Of a stretch of 64,000 bases of DNA, positions 52,431 to 61,430 are shown in pieces. This stretch comes from Rhodobacteraceae bacterium EL129 (GTDB lineage: Bacteria; Pseudomonadota; Alphaproteobacteria; Rhodobacterales; Rhodobacteraceae): contig ONZJ01000002.1 in the NCBI GenBank assembly GCA_900313005.1, forward strand, positions 541,001-605,000, in the 5' to 3' direction. The notes beneath the pieces are model-generated. The model searched no databases. It saw nothing but the letters and a program-made list of their open reading frames with translations, and was not told the origin of the DNA. The position numbers and the translations under genes were made by a program. Each line of letters opens with the position of its first letter. Position 1 is the stretch's first letter.

Positions 52431-53228
52431 TTATCGCGTCGGAGGGGAAAACCGCAGGGACAGACAAGACATACCCCCATCCAGTTTTGCCGCTTCACTG
52501 TTTCCAACTTTGCGCACAGTGTACCCGGCTTTCTGAACAGCCATTTCGGTCTTTGGGAAGCCATCGGGCATCACGACCAGATCATTAAATCTGATTGAAT
52601 TGGCACAAGGCTCTTCGCCGTCCGCGACGTGAATGACAGTGTAGCTGTCAAAACATCCGGACGCCGCAAGGCGTTTTGTCGACAAGATGGTGTTTTCATC
52701 CAAAAGCGAGCAATCGGTTTTGAAATGCAACACGCCTTCTGGGGTTTGCAATTCGCGCACCGTGTAGCCCCATTGTCCTACGATTTCACGCAGTTCCTCT
52801 ACGCCCGCGGAATTTGTGCGCGAGGAGGCGCCGACCAGAATTTCGCGGTCCGTGACCAGAATATCGCCACCATCAATGAACCCGGGGCCTTGGATGGGAA
52901 CCACCTTATCGTAAAAGCCTGCCAACACCGGAGCCATGACAGCAGATTCTCCCAGCCGGCTAGGGGCTCCGGGACGCATCGAAATAGCGCCTTCGGGCAA
53001 GCAAAGTGCGGCGTCTTCGACAAATACTGAATCGGGGAATTCGTCTAACGGATCCAGCACAGTGACCTGTGCGCCGGTGCTTTCCAGAGCGGCGATGTAG
53101 TCTGTGTGATGCTCGAGAAAACGCTCGTGGTTCGGGGTCCCCGTATCGGTGGCCCGCAGCCCTTGGGTCACCGCAGCACAGGGCTTGCGCGTGACGGCAT
53201 GCGTGAAAGTGTAGGAAAAGTTGTTCAA
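52431..53228 (-). CDS. Dimethylarginine dimethylaminohydrolase (DDAH)
   Basis: A 265-residue amidinotransferase-fold enzyme converting N-methylated arginines to citrulline and methylamines. Visible are FVEDAALCLPEGA, PGAPSRLGES, the DGGDILVTD substrate loop, catalytic His in VLHFKTDCSLLD and catalytic Cys in LDGGMSCLSLRF. It converges on the broken Lrp-type gene. Closely related arginine deiminase-like enzymes exist, but the motifs favour DDAH. Confidence 0.9.
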   Translation of the reverse strand: MNNFSYTFTHAVTRKPCAAVTQGLRATDTGTPNHERFLEHHTDYIAALESTGAQVTVLDPLDEFPDSVFVEDAALCLPEGAISMRPGAPSRLGESAVMAPVLAGFYDKVVPIQGPGFIDGGDILVTDREILVGASSRTNSAGVEELREIVGQWGYTVRELQTPEGVLHFKTDCSLLDENTILSTKRLAASGCFDSYTVIHVADGEEPCANSIRFNDLVVMPDGFPKTEMAVQKAGYTVRKVGNSEAAKLDGGMSCLSLRFSPPTR

Positions 53229-53391
53229 CGGTGCCTCCGCATTTTGAGGTTGATAGGGTCGGGGCGTCTGTCAGTCGCCACGATATTCGGTAGGGTCCGG
53301 TGCTTGCTTTCGAATTGAACCCAACTTGCCAATTGCTGCAAGGTGAATGCAGGGTCGCACAAAAAGATGGCCGGGTTTAGAAAAGGCTGCG

Positions 53392-53841
53392 CTACTGCAG
53401 ACGTTTTTTCAAAAGACCGATGACTTGCTGCGCCGTGGCTATGTCATCTGTCGACAGGCCTTTGGACAGTTCATTCACCCAGGGTGCCTGGAGTGAGATA
53501 GCAGCTTCAAACAAGTCTTGGCCTTTGGGTGTTAACACGACCAGGTGCGCGCGCTTGTGATGAGGGTTCGGTTGGAATTCGACAATTCCTTCCTTTTCCA
53601 GCTCGTTCACAATGCGTTGAACACCTTGCCGATGAACGCCCATGGTGCGGGCGTGCCAGGCAACCGATTCTGGCCGTTCGGCATAGGCGATGGCGCCGAG
53701 AATTTGCCAGCGTGCGCTGGTCAGCCCCAGCTCTGAGACAAGCCGATCCCCAGCAAGCTGCAATCGACCGTTCAGTCGAAACACATCCAGTATCAGCGCT
53801 GTCACCGCTTCCCCGGCCTCCGTCCACTTTTCATTTGTCAT
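53392..53841 (-). CDS. MarR family transcriptional regulator
   Basis: A 149-residue winged-HTH protein. The recognition region is TSARWQILGAIAYAERPESV, then MGVHRQGVQRIVNELEKEGI, and the wing is FQPNPHHKRAHLVVLTPKG. The ATG at 53841 (MTNEKWTEAG) fits the family better than the frame extending to 53877. It is divergent from the ABM/CDGSH/cytochrome b561 genes, with two palindromes between them, so it probably represses both directions. Confidence 0.92.
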   Translation of the reverse strand: MTNEKWTEAGEAVTALILDVFRLNGRLQLAGDRLVSELGLTSARWQILGAIAYAERPESVAWHARTMGVHRQGVQRIVNELEKEGIVEFQPNPHHKRAHLVVLTPKGQDLFEAAISLQAPWVNELSKGLSTDDIATAQQVIGLLKKRLQ

Positions 53842-53859
53842 GTTGGGGTTTCTATTATG

Positions 53860-53910
53860 TTGACAACATATTGTCAATGTGTTTAATGAGTCGTACTTGA
53901 CAACATGTCA
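53860..53910. promoter_or_regulatory. Two MarR-type palindromes
   Basis: TTGACAA-CATA-TTGTCAA at 53860-53877 is a perfect seven-base inverted repeat. TGACA-ACA-TGTCA at 53898-53910 is a second, sharing the TTGACAACAT core. They lie in the 100-base region between the marR-type gene and the ABM gene, with centres about 35 bases apart. Good candidates for the operator of that MarR protein. Confidence 0.7.
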
Positions 53911-53943
53911 CCAACTTAACCACCCACTCACGGAGCAATACAA

Positions 53944-54312
53944 ATGGTCAAATTCGAACCCCTCGATCCCAAATTTCCTATTGATCAACAGCTGGGCCTC
54001 GACGCCGGACCTGTTGTTCTGGTCAACCTGTTCACGATTGATCCGGCGGATCATGATGCGTTGATCGAAGCCTGGAAGGGGGATGCCCTTTGGATGAAGA
54101 AACAGCCCGGCTACATCAGCACGCAGATGCATAAGGCAGTGGGCGATAGCGGCATGTACCTGAACTATGCCATCTGGGATTCTATCGCGGACTTCCGCGC
54201 GGCATTTTCAGACCCCGAGTTCAAGCAGGCCCTCAGCCACTATCCGTCCAGCGCTGTGACGGCACCGCATCTGTTCGAAAAGATCGCCGTGGCGAACTGC
54301 TGTACGGCTTAA
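53944..54312 (+). CDS. Antibiotic biosynthesis monooxygenase (ABM) family protein
   Basis: A 122-residue dimeric alpha/beta-barrel protein. VVLVNLFTIDPADHDALIEA begins the ABM domain, followed by KKQPGYISTQMHKA and YLNYAIWDSIADFRAAF. Members include quinone- and haem-acting monooxygenases and many of unknown role. First gene of the MarR-controlled cluster; the CDGSH gene starts 38 bases later. Confidence 0.85.
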   Translation: MVKFEPLDPKFPIDQQLGLDAGPVVLVNLFTIDPADHDALIEAWKGDALWMKKQPGYISTQMHKAVGDSGMYLNYAIWDSIADFRAAFSDPEFKQALSHYPSSAVTAPHLFEKIAVANCCTA

Positions 54313-54350
54313 CCAAACCACATCGAAACCCAGAACGGGAGGATACTCAG

Positions 54351-55436
54351 ATGAAGACACGCATTCATGCCATTGCAGGCGGCATAGGCTTTCTGTTGAT
54401 CCTCCTTTTCTGGACCTCCACGGCCCTCAGTGAAGTGTTCGCAAGCCACGAGACGATTGCCTGGGTCAAGGCAATGATCTTGAAGGGTATGTTCATTCTG
54501 ATCCCGGCGATGATCATTGCCGGCGGTTCGGGGATGATGATGGGCAAAACCCGCACAGATGCCCCTGCGGTGGCCAAGAAGAAACGTATGCCCCTCATCG
54601 CGCTGAATGGGTTGTTGATCTTGCTTCCGTCCGCCTGGTTTCTGGCGGGCAAGGCTGGGGCAGGCGAGTTTGATGCTGTGTTCTACAGCGTTCAGGTGAT
54701 CGAGTTGATTGCCGGGGCTGCGAACCTGACCATGTTGGGGCTGAATATTCGCGATGGCCTTACCATGACGGGCAGAATTGGCGGGTCCGTTTCTGCATCA
54801 GCAGATCTGCGCCAACCGGTGATCGAAGAGCGCCCCGCCGGGCCTTTGGTTGCCAAATCCATCCCTCGGCTCAGCGATGCTGAGGGGGAAGGGCTCGACG
54901 TTCAGCCTGTCATGGCTCTGTGCCGGTGCGGCGCGTCAAAAAACAAGCCTTACTGCGACGGGTCCCACAATGATGTCGGGTTTTCCAGCGAGCCGTCTGC
55001 GGACCGGACACCTGACGGGGTGAAGACCTTCAAAGGCAAACAGGTTGATGTCCACTACAACCGACTTCTTTGCTCTCACGCGGGGGTGTGTGGCGCACAA
55101 TTGAAGGCCGTGTTTGACACCAAACGTGACCCGTGGATTGCGCCTGACAATGCAACACCGGATGAAATCAGGGATGTCGTCGGGGCGTGCCCGTCCGGCG
55201 CGCTGTCCTGGAGCGAGGCAGGCGGACAAGCTCGGCATATCATCGGCGAAGATCCAGGGATCACCATTGAACGCAATGGTCCGTTCCGCGTCACGGGTAT
55301 TCCGCTGGCGCCTGGTGTCCCGGCGAAAGGGGCGTGCCCGGAAAAATATGTCCTATGTCGCTGCGGAGCCTCCAAGAACAAGCCTTTTTGCGATGGGTCT
55401 CATGCGGACATTGGTTGGTCTGACGCAATGGGATGA
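54351..55436 (+). CDS. Membrane-anchored protein with two CDGSH iron-sulfur domains
   Basis: A 361-residue protein. Residues about 1-140 contain four membrane helices. A linker leads to CDGSH motif one (CRCGASKNKPYCDGSH, about 191-206), then a region with HAGVCGA and VGACPSGAL resembling the small Fer4_19/divergent ferredoxin module, then CDGSH motif two (CRCGASKNKPFCDGSH, about 335-350). CDGSH domains bind 2Fe-2S clusters with three Cys and one His. The combination suggests a membrane electron carrier, perhaps serving the cytochrome b561-type protein downstream. Confidence 0.88.
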   Translation: MKTRIHAIAGGIGFLLILLFWTSTALSEVFASHETIAWVKAMILKGMFILIPAMIIAGGSGMMMGKTRTDAPAVAKKKRMPLIALNGLLILLPSAWFLAGKAGAGEFDAVFYSVQVIELIAGAANLTMLGLNIRDGLTMTGRIGGSVSASADLRQPVIEERPAGPLVAKSIPRLSDAEGEGLDVQPVMALCRCGASKNKPYCDGSHNDVGFSSEPSADRTPDGVKTFKGKQVDVHYNRLLCSHAGVCGAQLKAVFDTKRDPWIAPDNATPDEIRDVVGACPSGALSWSEAGGQARHIIGEDPGITIERNGPFRVTGIPLAPGVPAKGACPEKYVLCRCGASKNKPFCDGSHADIGWSDAMG

Positions 55437-55518
55437 CACGTCACCCGACCGATAAGAAATTCGGAGCGTTGCCGCCTATGGCGCGCCTGACAGTTCCAAA
55501 CATCACACGGGCATCGCA

Positions 55519-56052
55519 ATGAAAAGCACATCTACAAAATACGGCAAAGTTGCCGTCACCATTCACTGGCTGAGCGTTGTGCTGATCCTGGCACAACTGG
55601 GTTCGGGATTCCGGGCGGCGTCTACGATCGATACTGCTGCAAAAGAAACGGTTCTGGCCCTGCATGCGCCTTTGGGAATCGCCATTTTGCTTTTGACATT
55701 GGCCCGGCTTCTCTGGTGGTGGTTCGCGGATAAAAAGCCCGATCCGGTTCAGGGAGATCCGGCTTGGCAGGCCGTCACGGCCAAGGCGGTGCATGTGTTG
55801 TTTTACGTCGTGATCCTGGGCATGGCGGCCAGTGGCATTGGCATGATGGCCGCCTCGGGGGCGGGCGAGATTCTGTTCGGAGCCGTAGATGCGCCGCTTC
55901 CTGACTTTTCAAAATACTTGCCTCGTGTTCCCCATGGCCTTGGGGCGCGGCTGATGGTGATCCTTCTTGCGCTTCACGCCGGGGCCGCACTCTATCACCA
56001 CTTCATCAAGAAGGACGGGTTGCTTTGGCGCATGTGGTACAGGGGAAACTGA
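55519..56052 (+). CDS. Cytochrome b561-type membrane protein
   Basis: A 177-residue protein with four membrane helices and haem-ligand His at VTIHWLSVVL, LHAPLGIAIL, VHVLFYVVIL and LLALHAGAALYHHF. This is the bacterial CybB-like family, which moves electrons between quinol and carriers such as superoxide. It ends the MarR-controlled cluster; the CDGSH gene is 82 bases upstream. The electron donor is inferred, not shown. Confidence 0.88.
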   Translation: MKSTSTKYGKVAVTIHWLSVVLILAQLGSGFRAASTIDTAAKETVLALHAPLGIAILLLTLARLLWWWFADKKPDPVQGDPAWQAVTAKAVHVLFYVVILGMAASGIGMMAASGAGEILFGAVDAPLPDFSKYLPRVPHGLGARLMVILLALHAGAALYHHFIKKDGLLWRMWYRGN

Positions 56053-56058
56053 AAGGGG

Positions 56059-56086
56059 GCCTCTCACCCCCAAAGGGCTGAGAGGC
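56059..56086 (+). terminator. Hairpin after the cytochrome b561 gene
   Basis: Perfect stem GCCTCTCA / TGAGAGGC around a 12-base loop, six bases after the stop. There is no T-run, so it may protect the mRNA end rather than terminate transcription. Confidence 0.45.
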
Positions 56087-56175
56087 TGAGGAGAACTTTC
56101 CTTCGGTCGAAGGTTATACCCGTACGATCCCGCGGCATGCTTGGCCGATCTGCCGCACCGCTTTCCTTTGACGCA

Positions 56176-58041
56176 CTAACATTCAGGTGGCAGCAGCTCG
56201 GCGGCGGGCCCTGGGATGTCGAAAGCCGCGCCATCCTCTTGCCAGCTGATCGATGCACCAGACCCAAGCGTGTCGCGTTCTGCGCCGGAAAAGAGACCGT
56301 AGGCCGTATCACCGGCGATGCCGCTGTCACGCGCTGGGCGTCCACCGATGAGGAACTCCACATCGGTCTCGGCAGGTTTCAGTGCGACGGCCAACTCACG
56401 GCTTTCAGTGCAGCCCAGGATCAGGGTGCGTGCGTCCGGCGTGATCATGACCGCGTCTCGTCCGGTGGCGTCCCAGTTAGGAAGGGTTTGCCAGGCCTCC
56501 TGTGACACATCTGTGCTGGGCTGCGGCGTGGGTGTCGTTGCAGCTTGCCCCGCCGTGGTCGCTTCTTCCGTCGGGCTGGTGCCATAGAGGGCCGCGCGTC
56601 TGGCATCGTCGGGGGTACTGAGTGCTGCGGCACAAGGGCTGTCGCCATCTGCCCAACCGGTCAAGGGCGAGGCGGTTTCGTCAAAACTGCGAAACCCTGT
56701 CTGAGAGGAGCCCATGACCGCGTTGAACCGCCAGAATTACAGGACCATCACCGACCGCCCGTCCGAAGACGGGGTCGGATGGAAGATACAGGATGCCAGA
56801 TAATCGGGCGAGGTTCCGCGAAACGGAGCCTCGAGCTGTTGACCAACCGGCACCAGAGCTCGCTGTTTGTCATAGCCTGCGATCCGCCTGGCCGCGCTGC
56901 TGGGGCTGACATCCTTAATCGAGAAATCAATCGCCGCGACAAATGTTTCGTCAAAACCGGTCCCACCGGAGAGGACATAAAATCCACCGATCCAGTTCAG
57001 GACGCCTTGTTCCGTAAAGACCAGCAGGCGTCCAATTTCACTGTCCACACGTGGCGGCAAAGCGCCCGTTGCCACCTCTTTCGGGCGCATCATGTCGGGT
57101 ACTGTAATTGCGTCGGAGAGCGCCGCATCCGTTATGTTAGAGAGACTTGCGACTTGCCCAACGCTGTCTACTGCGCGCACCACGACGCCGACCAATCCCT
57201 TTTCGGGCGTCGTAACCGGTGCGCCCAGGCTGAGGGGCGACAGGGCAGGATCCCGAAAAGTCGGCGCGCCATTCGCCCCGACAGACAGCGGGACAGTTGC
57301 AATGGGCGTTTCCCCGCCGCCAAATGGGTTCTGTGTCAGGAATTTGGCCAGCGGCGGGTCAACAAGACTTCTACCCGGCACAGGGCTGCGCCACAAAAAC
57401 CCGCGCCGCGCCCCTTAGAGGTGTCATCACAGCGCACCCCGGCCCAATCCAAAACGACGTCCTCACGACCATCCCCATCCAAATCACCGGCGATCTCGGC
57501 CCCTTCGGCGAGAGAATACCCCCCGCCGCAGGCCCCGGCGATCATCTGGCCGAATTGCACGATCCTGCCGGTCCCGGCAGAAGGTGTCGCCTTGGCAATG
57601 GCTTGCGCCGGGCAGTCTTTCAGCGCCCCGGTGATTGCCCGGGACGAGCCGCGCAATCGGATGGTCTAGGTCTGTTGCCCCGGGGGAGGTGACCCGGACC
57701 GCGGATCCGTCCTTGAGGGCAGTGATAAGTGCGGCACTGGGCGTTGCAGTCCAAAGACCGTCTGGCGGGTAGTGCTGGCCTGAGGGTGAAAATTTTTGAC
57801 CATCCACGTCAACCTCGAAGGCCTCGGTCCGCTCGGCGCCCGCCTGCGCAGGGTATCCCATGGTGAACAAAAAGGGCTCGGACTTGCGGCATGTCAGAGA
57901 CAGGACGTAGGCGCCGCTCTGCGCTGTTCTGCGTGCGGTTGGGTGGTCGGAAATCCATCCACCTTGAGGGGCCAATTGCCAGTCAGCTGCTGCGGTCGTC
58001 GACAACAGGCATGCAAAAAGCGTGAGTATCAGATGTCGCAT
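56176..58041 (-). pseudogene. Decayed exported-protein gene: two frameshifts and one stop
   Basis: It starts MRHLILTLFACLLSTTAAAD (signal peptide). Good coding sense runs in one frame to about 57650, shifts to another (GSSRAITGALKDCPAQA, then AGDLDGDGREDVVLDWAGV), returns to the first near 57370 (DPPLAKFLTQNPFGGGE), and after a TAA at 56737-56739 continues in that frame (FWRFNAVMGSSQTGFRS) to 56176. Two near-compensating indels plus a stop argue for a dead gene, or sequencing errors. Alternatively two or three small genes. No family recognised; the DLDGDGREDVVLDW stretch recalls FG-GAP-type calcium loops. Confidence 0.55.
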
Positions 58042-58184
58042 TCTCGCACCTCGAAGCAGACTGTGTACTGCATTCAAACCCACCGATCTGCAAAGCTCTA
58101 GAACGGCATCTGCATGCGTGTATTTGGACAAGGCGACGAAATGCTGCTCAATTTTGAGGTATCCGATGGCTTTGGCTTGCGATT

Positions 58185-58199
58185 TGTTACTTTATAACA
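58185..58199. promoter_or_regulatory. Zur-type operator
   Basis: TGTTACTTTATAACA: perfect TGTTA/TAACA arms with a five-base centre, close to the alphaproteobacterial Zur box. It lies 101 bases before the first gene of the zinc-type operon. A wider inverted repeat TTTGTTA-N10-TAACAAA overlaps it. Confidence 0.65.
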
Positions 58200-58299
58200 T
58201 AACAAAAACTTCAGATATCCTCAGACTGGGTCTGCGAACACAAAGTGCTGTCCCTGAGCTGCCTGACCTTTTATGCCATCATTCGAAAGGCTTTGTTCG

Positions 58300-58968
58300 A
58301 TGAAACACAGATTTCCTATTGTACTGCTGCTGCTGTCCTCGCCTGTCTTTGCAGGAGAGACACGCGAACTTGACGCGCACGAGCATGGAGTGGGCGCGTT
58401 GAACATCGCCGTTGACGGGACCACGATCGCGATGGAATTGCATGCCCCCGGGGCTGACATTGTGGGCTTTGAATATGAAGCGACCAGTGCCGAGGACAGG
58501 GCGGCCATAGACGCGGCTGTTGCCGCTTTGGCAAAGCCGTTGGATTTGTTTGTCTTTCCCGCTGCGGCGGAATGCAATGTAACGCAGGCCAGTGCCGCGC
58601 TTGAGACTGACGAGGCGCATGAAGATCACGATCATGACGCGCATGAGCACGATGATCACGGCCACGAAGACCACGCTGAAGAGGGCGGCCATGATGATCA
58701 CGGCCATGAAGACCACGCCGAGGAAGACGCCCATGACGATCACGATGCGCATGGCGACCATTCAGAAGGCTCAACGCACACAGAGTTTCACGCGGAGTAC
58801 ACTCTGACCTGTGGCAATTCCGATGCTCTCTCGGACATTGAGTTCAAATACTTCGACGTATTTTCAAACGCACGTGCGCTTGAGGTGCAACTTCTGACGT
58901 CATCCGGAGCTCGGGCAATTGACGTGGAACGCGATGATCCGACCCTTGATCTGCGTGGCATGTTCTGA
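58300..58968 (+). CDS. DUF2796 periplasmic zinc-binding protein (ZrgA-like)
   Basis: A 222-residue exported protein (signal MKHRFPIVLLLLSSPVFA). After RELDAHEHGVGALNIAVDG, the DUF2796 start, comes a His/Asp/Glu-rich linker at about residues 105-165 made of imperfect DDHGHEDHAEE units that should bind zinc. The C-terminus (SDIEFKYFDVFSNARALEVQ) completes the domain. In Vibrio cholerae ZrgA is the metal-binding part of the ZrgABCDE zinc uptake system. The Zur box upstream supports the same role here. Confidence 0.9.
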   Translation: MKHRFPIVLLLLSSPVFAGETRELDAHEHGVGALNIAVDGTTIAMELHAPGADIVGFEYEATSAEDRAAIDAAVAALAKPLDLFVFPAAAECNVTQASAALETDEAHEDHDHDAHEHDDHGHEDHAEEGGHDDHGHEDHAEEDAHDDHDAHGDHSEGSTHTEFHAEYTLTCGNSDALSDIEFKYFDVFSNARALEVQLLTSSGARAIDVERDDPTLDLRGMF

Positions 58969-58970
58969 AA

Positions 58971-59672
58971 GTGGCACCGGCTGATCCTATCCTTCGGCTG
59001 AACGAGGTCCGGTTTCGCTGGTCGGGGCGGGCATCCTTTGCCGTTTCAGTTCCTGAGTTCTCGGTTGCAGCCGGGGAAACCGTTTTGTTGCTAGGGGAAA
59101 GCGGATCGGGCAAGTCAACCCTGCTGTCGCTGATCTGCGGAACCATCTTAGCAAATTCCGGTCAGATATCGGTGTCGGGCACCGATCTGTCGACGCTGCC
59201 GAACGGTAAACGCGACACCTTTCGGGCCGAGCATATCGGAATGATCTTTCAGCAGTTTAACCTGCTGCCGTTTGGGTCGGTGTTAGACAACATCCTGTTG
59301 CCGCTGCGCTTTGCGCCGTCAAGACGCGCGCGGTCCTTAGACCCCCAGCAAGAGGCCCGTGCCCTTTGCACCGCCTTGGGGTTGCCGATTGAAGTTGTAT
59401 CCGCCAAGGCCTCGAACCTGAGTGTGGGACAACAGCAACGGGTGGCTGTGGCGCGCGCCTTGATCGGGCGGCCGCCGATTGTGATCGCGGACGAGCCCAC
59501 ATCTGCGCTGGACGCTGACAGCCAGGCTGACTTTCTGAACCTGCTGTTTGATCAGGTGAAATCCCACGGCACCACCTTGTTGATGGTCAGCCATGATCAG
59601 CGCCTTGCCGAGCAATTCGACCGCGTGGTGCACATGCAGGACATCGCCCATATCGAGAGGCAGGCGGCATGA
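58971..59672 (+). CDS. ABC transporter ATP-binding protein (ZrgB-like, LolD/MacB type)
   Basis: A 233-residue ATPase. Walker A GESGSGKSTLLSL, Q-loop MIFQQFNLLPFG, signature LSVGQQQRVAVARAL, Walker B PPIVIADEPTSALD, and the switch His in LLMVSHD. It starts at a GTG two bases after the DUF2796 stop and overlaps the permease gene by four bases. Works with the FtsX-type permease encoded next. Confidence 0.92.
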   Translation: MAPADPILRLNEVRFRWSGRASFAVSVPEFSVAAGETVLLLGESGSGKSTLLSLICGTILANSGQISVSGTDLSTLPNGKRDTFRAEHIGMIFQQFNLLPFGSVLDNILLPLRFAPSRRARSLDPQQEARALCTALGLPIEVVSAKASNLSVGQQQRVAVARALIGRPPIVIADEPTSALDADSQADFLNLLFDQVKSHGTTLLMVSHDQRLAEQFDRVVHMQDIAHIERQAA

Positions 59673-60919
59673 TCTTGCGGCTGGCCATTGGATCGCTTTT
59701 TGCGCGTATTCTCACCGTCAGCATGACGGTGCTGGCGATCGGTTTGTCCGTGGCGCTGTTTCTTGGTGTTGAAAAGATACGCACCGGGGCAAAGGCCAGT
59801 TTCGCTGATACGATTTCGGGCACGGATCTGATTGTCGGCGCGCGTTCGGGCTCGGTTCAATTGCTGCTTTACTCCGTTTTTCGGATTGGCAACGCCACGA
59901 ACAATATCACTTGGGAAAGCTACCAGGACATCGCCGCACACCCTGATGTGGACTGGATCGTGCCGATCTCACTGGGCGACAGTCACCGCCAATTCCGCGT
60001 GATGGGCACCAGCCCCGCTTTTTTTGAGTACTATAAGTATCGGCAAGGCCGCGGTCTGGCGGTGTCCAGCGGTGCGATCATGGCGGATCTGTTTGATGCG
60101 GTGATTGGCGCGGATGTTGCCGAAACACTGGGGTACACTGTGGGCGATCCGATTGTCGTGGCCCATGGGCTGGCCTCTTTTACCGAACACAAAGATCAAC
60201 CGTTTCGCGTGTCGGGCATTTTAGAGAAAACCGGCACGCCGGTAGACCGCACAGTGATCATCAGCATGGAGGCGATTGAGGCCATTCATGTGGATTGGAA
60301 AAACGGTGCGCAAAGACCGGGGCAAGCCACGCCGGTGGAGGCGATACGGCATATGGAACTGACACCAAAAGCCGTGACAGCTGCTTTGGTGGGGGTCGCA
60401 AGCCCTCTGAAAACATTCGCGTTGCAGCGGGCGATCAATGAATACCCCGAAGAACCTCTGTTAGCTGTTCTGCCGGGTGTTGCCCTGCAAGAGCTCTGGG
60501 CCATTGTCGGCGTTGCTGAAACCGCCTTGCTAGGGGTGTCCGCAATGGTCGTTGTCACTGCCCTGATCGGGATGATGGCCACGGTCTTTTCCAGCTTGAA
60601 CGAGCGACGCCGCGAAATGGCGATTTTCCGCGCGATGGGCGCGCGCCCAGCGACCATCTTTGGGCTGTTGATCCTGGAGGCCGTGTTGACCGCAGCCATC
60701 GGGGCCGTGTTGGGCATGTGTTTGCTGTATCTGGGCCTTTTTATTGCGCAACCCATCCTGGATAGCGCCTTCGGGCTATGGGTGCCGATTGATGCGCCGT
60801 CGCTGCGCGAGGGTTTGGTCTTGTGCGGTGTTGTGGCCGCTAGCGCAATTGTGAGCCTGGTTCCGGCGCTTCGGGCCTACCGGCTTTCTTTGGCAGATGG
60901 TATGATGGTGAGAACATGA
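59669..60919 (+). CDS. FtsX/MacB-type ABC permease (ZrgC-like)
   Basis: A 416-residue permease: one helix near the N-terminus, a large periplasmic domain (about residues 45-270) and three C-terminal helices with GMMATVFSSLNERRREMAIFRAMGARPATIF, the coupling loop of the FtsX family. Such transporters usually move lipoproteins or peptides mechanically rather than carry ions through a channel. Start overlaps the ATPase by four bases and its end overlaps the next gene by four. Confidence 0.9.
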   Translation: MILRLAIGSLFARILTVSMTVLAIGLSVALFLGVEKIRTGAKASFADTISGTDLIVGARSGSVQLLLYSVFRIGNATNNITWESYQDIAAHPDVDWIVPISLGDSHRQFRVMGTSPAFFEYYKYRQGRGLAVSSGAIMADLFDAVIGADVAETLGYTVGDPIVVAHGLASFTEHKDQPFRVSGILEKTGTPVDRTVIISMEAIEAIHVDWKNGAQRPGQATPVEAIRHMELTPKAVTAALVGVASPLKTFALQRAINEYPEEPLLAVLPGVALQELWAIVGVAETALLGVSAMVVVTALIGMMATVFSSLNERRREMAIFRAMGARPATIFGLLILEAVLTAAIGAVLGMCLLYLGLFIAQPILDSAFGLWVPIDAPSLREGLVLCGVVAASAIVSLVPALRAYRLSLADGMMVRT

Positions 60920-61425
60920 CACGATTTACACGCAGACAATTCATCGCAGCGGGGGCCGCTGGTGTGGCAGTGCCAGCCCCGCTTTGGGCGCGCACGGCGC
61001 GTGAAATCACCTGGGATGATCTTATTCCACCGGGGGTGCCCTACTCTGAAATCATCGGAGAGGGCGAAATGGATGAAACGAATGACACGTGGAATCCGAT
61101 CTTCGATGCCAATGCCACCAAGCTGAATCCGGCTTTGGATGGGGCCTTTATTCGCATGCCCGGCTACATCCTTCCTCTTGAAATGGGGGCCGAAGGGGTG
61201 AGCGAGTTCGTTTTGGTGCCCTACATCGGTGCCTGTTTGCATGTGCCACCCCCTCCGCCAAACCAGCTTGTGCTGGTGCAAACCCCAAAGCCATGGCCGA
61301 GTACCAATTTATGGGACGCCATCTGGGTGACGGGCACAATGCGCGCCATTTTACAGACAACCGAGGTGGCCGAGACGGGCTATACGTTGTCCGCCGAAAG
61401 CATGGAGCTTTACGTTTGGGATTAA
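60916..61425 (+). CDS. DUF3299 protein with twin-arginine-like signal, copy 1
   Basis: A 169-residue exported protein. The N-terminus TRFTRRQFIAAGAAGVAVPA is a Tat-type signal. The DUF3299 core follows: ITWDDLIPPG, then MPGYILPLE, EFVLVPYIGACLHVPPPPPN, conserved in ZrgD/ZrgE-type proteins. The single Cys and His in GACLHVPPPPPNQ may bind metal. Coupled to the permease by a four-base overlap. Confidence 0.85.
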   Translation: MTRFTRRQFIAAGAAGVAVPAPLWARTAREITWDDLIPPGVPYSEIIGEGEMDETNDTWNPIFDANATKLNPALDGAFIRMPGYILPLEMGAEGVSEFVLVPYIGACLHVPPPPPNQLVLVQTPKPWPSTNLWDAIWVTGTMRAILQTTEVAETGYTLSAESMELYVWD

Positions 61426-61430
61426 ATCAT

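Noticed and set aside
56055-56130. TPP-riboswitch-like sequence (GGGCTGAGAGG ... GGTTATACCCGTACG)
   Set aside because: The universal ACCTGAT core is missing, the CTGAGA part is explained by the perfect GCCTCTCA/TGAGAGGC hairpin, and no thiamine gene lies downstream on that strand.
56545-57669. 374-codon open frame on the plus strand
   Set aside because: Arg/Pro-rich shadow of the GC-rich decayed gene on the minus strand; no family-like sequence and no ribosome-binding site.
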